Shown here piece after piece: positions 1 through 7,468 of a stretch of DNA of 26,687 bases. Numbering within the stretch: the stretch's first letter is position 1; each line of letters begins with the position of its first letter. A program made the translations under genes and the position numbers. The notes beneath the pieces were generated by a model, which saw only the letters and a list, made by a program, of their open reading frames with translations, did no database searches and had not been told where the DNA came from. The DNA comes from Puniceicoccales bacterium (lineage in GTDB: Bacteria; Verrucomicrobiota; Verrucomicrobiia; Opitutales; JAIRKQ01), in assembly GCA_031258795.1 (NCBI GenBank), contig JAIRMI010000057.1, forward strand, positions 1 to 26,687, in the 5' to 3' direction.

Positions 1-187
1 AAAACATCTTCCGTAAATTGAAGCGTTGGCACCGCACCCCACATTGGGCGCCAAAGGTGGACTCGGCAGCAAATTGTACGCCCCTATGATCGCTGTGATC
101 TCACTTTCTTTTCTTACACACCTTTTTCCATCACATCTGCATCCCCGCTCCTTCCTCTTTTATTTGAATTTATGAGTCCTGACCCTA
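1..187 (+). mobile_element. IS5-type element, right-end fragment
   Basis: This is the decayed 3' end of an IS5-family transposase plus the terminal repeat. It aligns with the right end of the fuller copy at about 18841-18983: both share the stretch around CTATGATCGCTG, the segment CTTCCTCTTTTATTTGAATT, and the end motif ATGAGTCCTGACCCTA (one base differs in the other copy). Stop codons interrupt the coding frame (CysAspLeuThrPhePhe-like C-terminus), so it is not functional. The element begins outside the window. The end carries CTAA where other copies have CTAG. Confidence 0.75.
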
Positions 188-262
188 AGACTTTTCCTCT
201 TTTTAGCTCCTCTTCTTTGAGTTTCGCGTAAAATTTATTTTTGCCAGTTGCGTCATTTGGTC

Positions 263-295
263 TTGCATTTTCGATTCTAGGCCTTAGAGTACAAT
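263..295 (+). promoter_or_regulatory. Possible promoter for the 116-aa ORF and nusA operon
   Basis: TACAAT at 290-295 is a good -10 match. The best -35 candidates are poor: TTTTCG at 268-273 with a 16-bp spacer, or TTGCAT at 263-268 with a 21-bp spacer. It lies about 90 bp before the ATG at 385, in an AT-rich stretch after the IS fragment. It is the only reasonable promoter I see before nusA, but the weak -35 keeps confidence low. Confidence 0.3.
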
Positions 296-384
296 TTGGT
301 CTGGCCTCCTTTTAGCTTTTAGAAAAAATTTATTTTGATTTTTAAAAGAAGGGTTGGCTAGTATGTGAAAAAATTTAGTTTCAA

Positions 385-735
385 ATGGAAGCAACGCCGT
401 TAAGTAGAGGTTACAAAGATTATTTCACGGGGCAGGTTGGGTCTCTGCCACAATTGAAGCAAGGAAATGCGGCTTCTCTTAGGAATGTTGCCCCGGGCTC
501 TAATGTTTCCCTAAATAAACCGGAAGATCTTCCCGAGACAAAGTCGCTAGCTAGGCGCTCTGCATATGGGTCCTTTTCTTCGGATTTCATCGAAGAAACA
601 TTCAGGAAATATTCAAGGAACCCTCACTCAATTTATCTAATCAACTTGATTACTAGCTTGTTAAACCATAGGGGCCATCTCCCGCCGGGAGTTGCCTTCG
701 ATGACCTTAGTGAAAATTTTAAAAAAATTTCGTGA
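385..735 (+). CDS. Hypothetical 116-aa protein upstream of nusA
   Basis: I do not recognise this protein. The first 60 or so residues are polar and rich in Gly, Ser, Asn and Pro, and look disordered. The C-terminal half looks helical, with an amphipathic stretch around IYLINLITSLLNHRGH. There is no signal peptide or membrane segment. The start is ATG at 385 with no clear Shine-Dalgarno sequence. It sits between an IS fragment and nusA, followed by a rho-independent terminator. In most bacteria rimP (about 150 aa) occupies this position, but I see no RimP features here. It could be a lineage-specific gene, a recent arrival with the IS, or a chance ORF. Confidence 0.45.
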   Translation: MEATPLSRGYKDYFTGQVGSLPQLKQGNAASLRNVAPGSNVSLNKPEDLPETKSLARRSAYGSFSSDFIEETFRKYSRNPHSIYLINLITSLLNHRGHLPPGVAFDDLSENFKKIS

Positions 736-792
736 TATGCTTGACTTTTAATTAGAAGCGGGGTAATTCTCCTCAAAGTTTTTTGTGTTGCA

Positions 793-816
793 AGAGCGGG
801 TTTCCCGCTTTTTTTG
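793..816 (+). terminator. Rho-independent terminator / possible attenuator before nusA
   Basis: Stem AGCGGG (795-800), loop TTT, stem CCCGCT (804-809), followed by a run of T to 815. It would end transcription of the 116-aa ORF. Only 29 bases separate the T-run from the nusA ATG at 845, too few for a separate promoter and leader. Transcription of nusA therefore probably passes through it by read-through or antitermination. Confidence 0.75.
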
Positions 817-844
817 TTAGCCAAGCATTTATGTGAATTTTAAA

Positions 845-2095
845 ATGAGCACCAGTAGTCAGATATTGTCGGTTTTGGAATACATGGAAAAGGAGAAAGG
901 TATTAGCCGTGCAGACATGATCGAAACCATCAGTGAAGCAATTCGGACGGCTGCTCTGAAAAGTATCACGGCGGGACAGGATATAAGGGTTGAAATTAAT
1001 CCCCGAACTGGACAGCTACAGGCTTGGGCAGTTTTTGAAATCGTTGATTCCGTAAGTGATCCCCGCAATCAAATGCACATAAGTAAAGCCTTATTGATAG
1101 ATAACAAAGCCGAAGTGGGTTCCGTAGTTGAAACGGAGATCGATCCGGCTCTTCTTGGCAGAATAGTTGCACAGATAGCCCGCCAAGCAATCATGCAGCG
1201 AATAAAACTTTTTGAAAAGGAAAAGATATACGACGATTTTAAAAACAGGGTGGGAGACATTGTCTCCTGCGTCGTTCACCATGTGGATAACGGCAATGTT
1301 TACGTAGAAATTGGCAACACTGAGGCTTTGCTACCGGCAAGAGAATGTATCTACGGAGAAGAATATGCTTCGGGGGATCGCGTGCGTTGCTTACTGCTAA
1401 AATTGAACACGGAGTCCCGAGACACGGACATCATTTTAAGTCGCAGCCACGTAAACTTTGTTCGCAGGCTCTTGGAAATTGAAGTATCGGAAATTGCGGA
1501 CGGTAGCGTGTTCATACGGGGAATTGCGCGCGAGCCTGGTTATCGTACGAAGATCTGCGTCGACACAAAGGATAAAAACATTGATCCTGTCGGTGCTTGC
1601 GTTGGCACACGAGGGGTTCGCATAAAAAGTATCGTTCGCGAATTGAACGGCGAAAAAATCGACGTGATAAGGTATTACGATGATCCGCAGAAATTGCTTT
1701 GCGAGGCGATCAAACCCGCCATACCTAAGAATGTGCGGGTCAATGAAGCGGAACATAGAATTTATTTCGAAGTCGCGGAAGGTGATCTGGCTGTAGCCAT
1801 CGGGAAACGCGGGTTAAACGCCAAATTGACCTCAAAGATGATAAATTGGCGCCTGGACATAAGCAAGGAATCAGTCGCCGTAGACAACTTTGATGATAAA
1901 TTGGAACGGGCGGTTACCGGCTGGGCCGATATTCCGGGAATTACGAAGGAGGTTGCTCACAAGTTAGTAGCAGCGGGCATCACGGATGTGGAGGCATTCG
2001 AGAGTGTGGACACCGACGATTTGGCAAATGTTGGATTTAGCCAGAAGGAAGCTGAGCAGACAGTTCAGTGCATTCGGGAATTTTGCCGAAAATAG
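845..2095 (+). CDS. nusA: Transcription termination/antitermination factor NusA
   Basis: NusA binds RNA polymerase and controls pausing, termination and antitermination. The 416-residue protein has the N-terminal polymerase-binding domain (about 1-130), an S1 domain (about 135-200, containing GDIVSCVVHHVDNGNVYVEIG), two KH domains including the signatures VGACVGTRGVRIKSIVREL and AIGKRGLNAKL, and a C-terminal helix-hairpin-helix region (about 360-416). The frame is open to a GTG at 833, but the ATG at 845 gives the usual start. No Shine-Dalgarno sequence is visible. It is the first recognisable gene of the nusA-infB-rbfA-nrnA-truB-ribF operon, with infB starting 8 bases after its stop. The terminator directly upstream suggests the operon may be attenuated. 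Confidence 0.96.
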   Translation: MSTSSQILSVLEYMEKEKGISRADMIETISEAIRTAALKSITAGQDIRVEINPRTGQLQAWAVFEIVDSVSDPRNQMHISKALLIDNKAEVGSVVETEIDPALLGRIVAQIARQAIMQRIKLFEKEKIYDDFKNRVGDIVSCVVHHVDNGNVYVEIGNTEALLPARECIYGEEYASGDRVRCLLLKLNTESRDTDIILSRSHVNFVRRLLEIEVSEIADGSVFIRGIAREPGYRTKICVDTKDKNIDPVGACVGTRGVRIKSIVRELNGEKIDVIRYYDDPQKLLCEAIKPAIPKNVRVNEAEHRIYFEVAEGDLAVAIGKRGLNAKLTSKMINWRLDISKESVAVDNFDDKLERAVTGWADIPGITKEVAHKLVAAGITDVEAFESVDTDDLANVGFSQKEAEQTVQCIREFCRK

Positions 2096-2103
2096 CAAGA
2101 AAT

Positions 2104-4485
2104 ATGAGCGTAAGGGTATATCAACTAGCAAATCAACTCGGTTTGAGCAACGGCGAAGTTGTTGAGCTATTGCGTGCGCGTGGTCTCAATGTCAACGGAC
2201 CGTCCAACACCATTCCAACGATATATGCCGATGCACTGATTGAAGAGTTAGGCGGTCCCAAGCCCAAAGAAGGCGCCCTCGGCTCCACTGAGCCAAAAGC
2301 GGAGGACAAACAACTTCCGCCATTGATCAAAAATGCGGAAAGCGGTGGAGATACGGTTATAGTTTCGAACGCTGCCGTTGTCCGGCGAGCCCCCAGCCCC
2401 AAGCCGGTTCCGCAGCGCGGCTCCCTTGAGGGCGATAGTAAAGACGTCAAAATGTCCTATGAAAAGAAGCCCACAAGTGGTAGGTATCGAGGGGATTCGG
2501 ATAAAAGGAAAGACGATGTACCTCTCGTTTCTTTCAGCGGCATAGATATTTCAAAGAAACGCGATGATTTTAAGCAAAAGGCCGAAGCTGGTAACAGTAA
2601 CATCGGGAAAGGCGTAGAAGATTCGACGCAAAACGGGCCAAAGCCGGCATTTAAGCAATTTTTAAAGAAAATTGAACGGCCGACTAAGAATGACGTCCTA
2701 AAGCCAATTTCAATAAAACAGCCAATCATAGTGCGCGATCTGGCCGTTCAAATGGACGTAAAGCCATTTCAGCTCATTTCCAAATTAATGAGCATGAACG
2801 TGTTCGCATCGATGAATCAAACGCTGGACCCCGCCATCGCTCAGCAGGTCGCAGAAAAATTTGGCTTTGATCTGGAAATCAAGCAGCGGGAAGCTGAAAC
2901 GAAGCTGAAACAAAAGGAAAAGCAAAGCAAAAAGCCAGTTGCTGCGACTGGTAAGGTCAGAAATTTGAGCACGCGCTCCCCAATTGTTTGCGTACTTGGG
3001 CACGTTGATCACGGCAAAACGACCTTACTTGACACAATTCGCAAAGCGCAGGTAGCGCAGGGTGAAGCGGGAGGAATTACCCAGCACGTGGCCGCCTATC
3101 AAGTTGAGCAAAATGGCAAAAAAGTCACCTTTATTGACACTCCAGGCCATGCCGCATTTTCCAAAATGCGCGAACGTGGCGCAAATTTGACCGACATTGC
3201 CGTGTTGGTAGTCGCTGCCGATGACGGTTTTATGCCGCAAACTGATGAAGCTCTAAACTTTGCAAAAAAAGCTAACATTCCCGTGATCGTTGCCATTAAC
3301 AAGATCGACGCCAAGGGAGCCAACGTGGATCGTGTTAAACAGCAGATGCAGCAGCGAGGAATCACTCCGGAGGACTGGGGCGGCGAAACTTTGTGTGCAC
3401 CAATCTCAGCTCTGAAGGGCACGAATATTACCGATCTGTTGGAATTGATACTCTTGCAGGCGGAAATGTTGGAGCTGCAGGCCGACCCAAGCGACAAAGC
3501 GACGGGGATTATTTTGGAATCGCAGATAGAAACGGGCCGTGGCCCGACAGCTAGTGCCATTATTCAAGACGGTACGCTGCACATCGGAGACTGCATAGTG
3601 TGCGGAACAAGTTACTGCAAAGTTCGCTCCATGATCAGCGACTCCAACGGCACGGTAAAGGAAGCGATTCCGGCGACTCCGATCAAGATCATCGGGTGGA
3701 CAGACATTCCCGCCATCGGCGAAACATTTACATCCGTCCAAAACGAAAAAGAAGCGCGTAGGATCGTAGAAGAAAACTTCCTGGCCATGGATAAGGCAAA
3801 GAATTTCGAAAATAATGAAACCACCGCCATTACGGACCTGGATCAGCTATTATCAGCAATCTCCGCCGAGCGAGAAAAAGTTTTGCGCATTATCATTCGC
3901 GCCGATGTTCACGGCAGCGCAGAGGCTCTCGAAGAATGCTTACTAGCGATCGACAGCAAAAAAATTAAGCTGGAGATCATAAGTATTGGTGTCGGTTCAA
4001 TCAGCAAGAATGACATCGAATTGGCTTCCACTGCGGGAGCAACCATCGTCGCATTCAATACAAAATTTGAAAATGGGGCACAAGCTTCGGCGAAAAATCA
4101 GCAGGTCCCCGTAATTCAGCACAATATCATCTACGAGATCGTGAACCAGGTGCGGGATGCAATGGCCGCCTTTCTCGATCCGGAACTGCGCGAGCAGAAG
4201 CTCGGTGCTACTGAAGTGCGACAAATCTTCACCCTCAAATCTGAAACAATCGCTGGATGCATGGTCACCGAAGGAAAAATTCTACGCGATCAGTTTGTGC
4301 GCATAATTCGCAAAAAGAACATAATTTTTCAAGGTAAGTTTGCTTCCATAAAGCACTTGAAGGAAGATGTTACGGAAATTCGAGCGGGATTCGAGTGTGG
4401 CATTAGAGTTTCCGGTTTCGACCAATTTGAAATTGGAGACATTATTGAGTGCTTCGAGATCAAAAAAATCCAACCAACATTGTAA
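2104..4485 (+). CDS. infB: Translation initiation factor IF-2
   Basis: IF2 is the GTPase that places initiator fMet-tRNA on the 30S subunit and drives subunit joining. ATG at 2104 is chosen because MSVRVYQLANQLGLSNGEV is the standard start of the IF2 N-terminal domain; the frame extends 12 codons upstream into nusA. After a lysine-rich linker (about 50-200) comes a second IF2N-like domain (about 205-260). The G domain then shows G1 GHVDHGKTT (about 299), G3 DTPGHAAF (about 345) and G4 NKID (about 400). Domains II, III and the fMet-tRNA-binding C2 domain follow to residue 793. It lies between nusA and rbfA, 3 bases before rbfA, which is the conserved bacterial order. Confidence 0.97.
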   Translation: MSVRVYQLANQLGLSNGEVVELLRARGLNVNGPSNTIPTIYADALIEELGGPKPKEGALGSTEPKAEDKQLPPLIKNAESGGDTVIVSNAAVVRRAPSPKPVPQRGSLEGDSKDVKMSYEKKPTSGRYRGDSDKRKDDVPLVSFSGIDISKKRDDFKQKAEAGNSNIGKGVEDSTQNGPKPAFKQFLKKIERPTKNDVLKPISIKQPIIVRDLAVQMDVKPFQLISKLMSMNVFASMNQTLDPAIAQQVAEKFGFDLEIKQREAETKLKQKEKQSKKPVAATGKVRNLSTRSPIVCVLGHVDHGKTTLLDTIRKAQVAQGEAGGITQHVAAYQVEQNGKKVTFIDTPGHAAFSKMRERGANLTDIAVLVVAADDGFMPQTDEALNFAKKANIPVIVAINKIDAKGANVDRVKQQMQQRGITPEDWGGETLCAPISALKGTNITDLLELILLQAEMLELQADPSDKATGIILESQIETGRGPTASAIIQDGTLHIGDCIVCGTSYCKVRSMISDSNGTVKEAIPATPIKIIGWTDIPAIGETFTSVQNEKEARRIVEENFLAMDKAKNFENNETTAITDLDQLLSAISAEREKVLRIIIRADVHGSAEALEECLLAIDSKKIKLEIISIGVGSISKNDIELASTAGATIVAFNTKFENGAQASAKNQQVPVIQHNIIYEIVNQVRDAMAAFLDPELREQKLGATEVRQIFTLKSETIAGCMVTEGKILRDQFVRIIRKKNIIFQGKFASIKHLKEDVTEIRAGFECGIRVSGFDQFEIGDIIECFEIKKIQPTL

Positions 4486-4488
4486 ATC

Positions 4489-4830
4489 ATGGGCCAGCAA
4501 AGACTTACACGCTTGAATGAGCTTGTTTGCCATGAATTTAATTCCATTCTGCGCACACTTTACCGCGATGATCTTATCGATGTCACCATAACGGAGGTAC
4601 AGGTTTCGCCGGACCTGCACGATGCCTACGCCTTCGTTTCCGTCCTTGGTGATGAAGTCCACGAAAAAGAAAAATTCAACTTACTGATTAAAAAGTTGCC
4701 AGCAATCCGCAAAAATTTGTTCTCCCGCATTTCCCTGAAGTATTCTCCACGCCTAAACTTGCGTCTGGACAGGTCCATCAGCCGCGGAAATAAAGTGTTA
4801 GATTTGCTCGATTCCATTGCCAATGAATAA
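4489..4830 (+). CDS. rbfA: 30S ribosome-binding factor RbfA
   Basis: RbfA is a small KH-fold factor needed for late 30S subunit maturation and 16S rRNA 5'-end processing. The 113-aa product has the family pattern: an N-terminal helix RLNELVCHEFNSILRTL, the segment DLIDVTITEVQVSPDLHDAYAFVSVLGD, and the C-terminal strand region RISLKYSPRLNLRLDRSIS. The start ATG follows the infB stop after 3 bases. Its end overlaps the start of the DHH phosphoesterase gene, so translational coupling is likely. Length is normal for the family. Confidence 0.93.
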   Translation: MGQQRLTRLNELVCHEFNSILRTLYRDDLIDVTITEVQVSPDLHDAYAFVSVLGDEVHEKEKFNLLIKKLPAIRKNLFSRISLKYSPRLNLRLDRSISRGNKVLDLLDSIANE

Positions 4831-5806
4831 TTTACTTCAGTTATTGAACGCCCACGAAGCTTACAACATCGTGGGACACATGAGGCCCGACGGAGACTGC
4901 ATAGGCAGCGAAGTAGCATTGTGTGCGATCATCCGTTCGCTCGGCAAAGAGTGTTACCTGATTCTCAATGACTCCATTCCACCAAATTTTACTTCTTTTT
5001 TCAACAACATACCCTGCGTCTCAGAGGACAAAATCAACGGCAACTTGCCTCTCATTTGCGTTGATTGTTCGGATTTTAGTCGCGTGGGACAAGCCGTCAA
5101 ATTGGCCTACAACGAAGTATTTTTAAACATCGACCACCACATTTCAAACGATAATTTTGCACTCAATAATATCGTAAATTGCGGCGCTGCTTCGACTACG
5201 GAAATTTTAGCAGAACTGCTCATGGAAAGCAAATTTGCCATCACAAAGCAAATTTCCGATGCTCTATATCTCGGAATCATAACGGATACGGGAAATTTTG
5301 CCTATGATTCCACCTCCATTAAAACATTTAAAATTGCCGAAGTGTTGATAAGTATCGGTACCAAACCCCATCAAATATACGCTCTTGCCTATGAAAATAA
5401 CACCCTGGAGCGCTACCGAATGTTGGAGAGGCTGCTGAGAAATATGGAGATATTTGGCGAGGGACGACTGTGTTTGTCCTTTGTTACGGAGCTCGACTTT
5501 GAAGAAATCGGTGCAAGCGCCTTCGATACCGAAGGTTTCGTGAATTACACCCGCGAACTGCGAGGGGTACTTATCGGATGTTTTCTGGAAATACGCAATA
5601 GCTCCGTAAAGTGTAGCCTGCGTGCGATAGACAGAAGCCTGCGCGTGGATCTGTTGGCGAACATATTCGGTGGAGGAGGACATCCATGCGCGGCAGGATT
5701 TTCAAAAAGCAACGTTTCCATAAGTAGCTTTATCAGCAGCCTGAAAGCCGCATTATGTGAACATGTAAGGAAATTTTACGACGAATACCATGCCCCGACT
5801 AGATGA
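4823..5806 (+). CDS. nrnA: DHH-family nanoRNase / pAp phosphatase NrnA
   Basis: NrnA-type enzymes degrade short RNA oligonucleotides and dephosphorylate 3'-phosphoadenosine 5'-phosphate. The 327-aa protein shows the DHH metal-binding motifs: HMRPDGDC near residue 20, VDCSDFSRVG near 86, NIDHH near 103 and ITDTGNFAYDS near 155. A C-terminal DHHA1 domain ends with FGGGGHPCAAGF. The ATG at 4823 overlaps the rbfA stop; an in-frame TTG at 4817 is the only upstream alternative. Its end overlaps truB by 17 bases. Its place between rbfA and truB is common in bacteria. Substrate preference cannot be told from the sequence. Confidence 0.9.
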   Translation: MNNLLQLLNAHEAYNIVGHMRPDGDCIGSEVALCAIIRSLGKECYLILNDSIPPNFTSFFNNIPCVSEDKINGNLPLICVDCSDFSRVGQAVKLAYNEVFLNIDHHISNDNFALNNIVNCGAASTTEILAELLMESKFAITKQISDALYLGIITDTGNFAYDSTSIKTFKIAEVLISIGTKPHQIYALAYENNTLERYRMLERLLRNMEIFGEGRLCLSFVTELDFEEIGASAFDTEGFVNYTRELRGVLIGCFLEIRNSSVKCSLRAIDRSLRVDLLANIFGGGGHPCAAGFSKSNVSISSFISSLKAALCEHVRKFYDEYHAPTR

Positions 5807-6512
5807 TGATTTAAGTGGAATTTTGTTGATTGATAAGCCGGTCGGGCTGACCTCTCACGATGTTGTCCACAAAATCCGCCAGGTAACAGCCATGAAGCGA
5901 GTGGGACATGCCGGAACCCTGGATCCTCTGGCCACGGGCTTGCTACTCGTATTAATCGGCCGCGCCACAAAAATTTCTCAATTTTTGGTTGACCTCGACA
6001 AGTGCTACGAGGGAATAATGCAGCTCGGCATAGAGACGGATTCCTACGATTCCGAAGGGAATGTGGTTGCCCAAAGGGATGTGCAGGGAATCACGCTGGA
6101 GCGCTTGCGAGCATCTGCTGCAACTTTTGAAGGCGATATCGAACAGATCCCGCCAATGTTTTCCGCTAAGAAGTTAAATGGTAAACCGCTGTACAAGCTT
6201 GCACGCCAGGGAAAGATAGTCGACAGGCAGGCAAATTGGATAGCAATTTCCAAGTTCGAAATCGAAAGTTTGAACGTTGATCAGGCAAATTTTTGCGTTT
6301 GCTGCAGCAAAGGAACGTATGTGCGCACACTCGTCCACGACCTTGGCCAGATGCTCGGCTGCGGCGCGCATTTACTATCACTGCGACGCACAAAAATTGG
6401 GCAGTTTTCCCTAGACGATGCTTTCTCGTTGGATGAAATTTGCATGATGTCCCGCAGTGAAATCGGCAACCATCTGCTAACATCCTATTTGGCAGCCAAA
6501 TCTCCTAGATGA
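5790..6512 (+). CDS. truB: tRNA pseudouridine(55) synthase TruB
   Basis: TruB converts U55 to pseudouridine in the T-loop of tRNAs. The catalytic motif is GHAGTLDPLATG, with catalytic Asp45. The N-terminal GILLIDKPVGLTSHDVV motif, the central MFSAKKLNGKPLYKLAR (part of the tRNA-binding fold) and SKGTYVRTLVHDLG are also present. At 240 aa it is shorter than the usual 290-320, because the C-terminal PUA-like extension is reduced or absent; short TruBs exist in several phyla. It overlaps nrnA by 17 bases. The ATG of ribF overlaps its TGA stop (ATGA), suggesting translational coupling. Confidence 0.93.
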   Translation: MPRLDDDLSGILLIDKPVGLTSHDVVHKIRQVTAMKRVGHAGTLDPLATGLLLVLIGRATKISQFLVDLDKCYEGIMQLGIETDSYDSEGNVVAQRDVQGITLERLRASAATFEGDIEQIPPMFSAKKLNGKPLYKLARQGKIVDRQANWIAISKFEIESLNVDQANFCVCCSKGTYVRTLVHDLGQMLGCGAHLLSLRRTKIGQFSLDDAFSLDEICMMSRSEIGNHLLTSYLAAKSPR

Positions 6513-7087
6513 AAATTATCCGAACCTCATTTGACGCTAAAATTGCCCCATTGGTTGAAAAAAAAGTTGTCCTAGCCATTGGGGTGTTTGATGGAGTCCA
6601 TTCCGGCCACCGATTTTTGCTAAAACAAGCGATGAATTTCGCTGAAAGACTGAAAGCAGTGGCCGCGGTATACACATTTTGGCCACATCCCTCGCATTTT
6701 TATGCTAGGGATCAGAAAAAAATGATCATGGACAATGGGCAAAAATTTGAAATTTTAACCACCCTTGGTCTTCCCTACGCCGTTGAACAGCGTTTCGACG
6801 GAAAATTTGCCGCCGTTTCTTACGAAAATTTTATTGAATTTTTAAAAAAAAAGTTCCATTCCCTGGCTGGAATTTGCGTTGGTTCCGATTTTAAATTTGG
6901 CCATAAGCGGGAAGGAAATGTTTTTTCTCTGCAAAAATTATGTGAAGCGGAAAACGTTGCCCTGCTCGTTGTCGACGAATTTTGCATAGACGGTGAGCGG
7001 GTTAGCAGCTCAAAGATTAGGGCTTTGCTCGATGAACACAATTTCACTGCCGCAAACAGACTGCTCGGCGGTGAAATCTTTCGCTAA
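6509..7087 (+). CDS. ribF: RibF FMN adenylyltransferase (FAD synthetase) domain only
   Basis: Bacterial RibF normally joins an FMN adenylyltransferase domain to a C-terminal riboflavin kinase domain in about 310 aa. This protein has 192 aa. It keeps the nucleotidyltransferase motifs: GVFDGVHSGH (25-34), FWPHP, GSDFKFGHKREG and the VSSSKIR motif. It stops at AANRLLGGEIFR, exactly where the kinase domain would start. Downstream DNA in any frame shows no kinase motif such as GxPTAN. It may make FAD from FMN, but riboflavin phosphorylation would need another enzyme. The gene overlaps truB by an ATGA junction and is followed by IS debris, so loss of the 3' half by IS-linked deletion is plausible. 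Confidence 0.88.
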   Translation: MKIIRTSFDAKIAPLVEKKVVLAIGVFDGVHSGHRFLLKQAMNFAERLKAVAAVYTFWPHPSHFYARDQKKMIMDNGQKFEILTTLGLPYAVEQRFDGKFAAVSYENFIEFLKKKFHSLAGICVGSDFKFGHKREGNVFSLQKLCEAENVALLVVDEFCIDGERVSSSKIRALLDEHNFTAANRLLGGEIFR

Positions 7088-7121
7088 TTTGGGGTGTATT
7101 GGCGCTATTTTGCTGCCTTGC

Positions 7122-7158
7122 TGCCTAAACAACCAACGAAGCAGTTAGCATTTAGGCA
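7122..7158. repeat. Inverted repeat after ribF
   Basis: Perfect 8-bp arms TGCCTAAA (7122-7129) and TTTAGGCA (7151-7158) lie 35 bases after the ribF stop. The loop is 21 bases and no T-run follows, so it is at best a weak terminator. It might instead be an end of a lost mobile element. Confidence 0.4.
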
Positions 7159-7171
7159 ATTGAATGGCTGT

Positions 7172-7244
7172 TATAGTCATCTTACTTGACAAAAGGCATA
7201 TTGGATGGCGTCGAAGAGAGAAGGGAAGAGGTGGAGGATGTCGG
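7172..7244 (-). mobile_element. IS630-type transposase C-terminal fragment
   Basis: Read on the minus strand this encodes DILHLFPSLFDAIQYAF and a stop. It matches the ends at 16099-16160 (minus) and 26500-26570 (minus), which encode ILHLSPSLSDAIHYAF-like C-termini. All three copies finish with TATAGTCATCTTACT or a close variant, likely the element's end. The rest of the transposase is gone here. Confidence 0.7.
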
Positions 7245-7280
7245 CTAGTGTCAGGACTCGTAAAGAAATATTGACACTAG
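7245..7280 (+). mobile_element. IS5-type left-end scrap forming a 36-bp inverted repeat
   Basis: The 32 bases from 7245 match the left end of the IS5-type element at 17851 in about 28 positions, starting CTAGTGTCAGGACT. The segment ends with TGACACTAG, a perfect 9-bp inverted copy of its own start CTAGTGTCA. It directly abuts the IS630 scrap. It is a non-coding remnant. Confidence 0.65.
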
Positions 7281-7468
7281 GCGCTGTGGGGGTATTGCAC
7301 AAAGGGAACAGGCATTGCGTGAAAGGGAAACCAATGAGCAAAGAAAACAGCGAAGAGTTCCTCGTTTTGATGTTCCTATGTACGAGCCATAGTCCCACTG
7401 GGGCATTGAAAATGTCTCAGTGGGTTGATTGAAATTTAAGGAAAAATTAACTTTTTCTGAGTGGAGGT
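7281..7468. other. Gap between IS scraps and thrS, with a strong hairpin
   Basis: No gene is recognised. The region continues the IS-rich stretch after ribF. Its main feature is a 31-base hairpin at 7394-7424, listed separately. Short ORFs in both directions show no family features. I see no intact promoter. Confidence 0.5.
7394..7424 (+). repeat. 14-bp stem-loop downstream of thrS
   Basis: CCCACTG GGGCATT, loop GAA, AATGTCT CAGTGGG. All 14 pairs form in the plus-strand RNA, using two G-U pairs. In the minus-strand RNA those two positions become A-C mismatches. The plus-strand RNA is therefore the better-folding one. No T-run follows on either strand. It lies 45 bases beyond the thrS stop codon. 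Confidence 0.6.

Noticed and set aside
385..735. RimP (ribosome maturation factor) by position
   Set aside because: The sequence shows none of the RimP N- or C-terminal domain features and is shorter.
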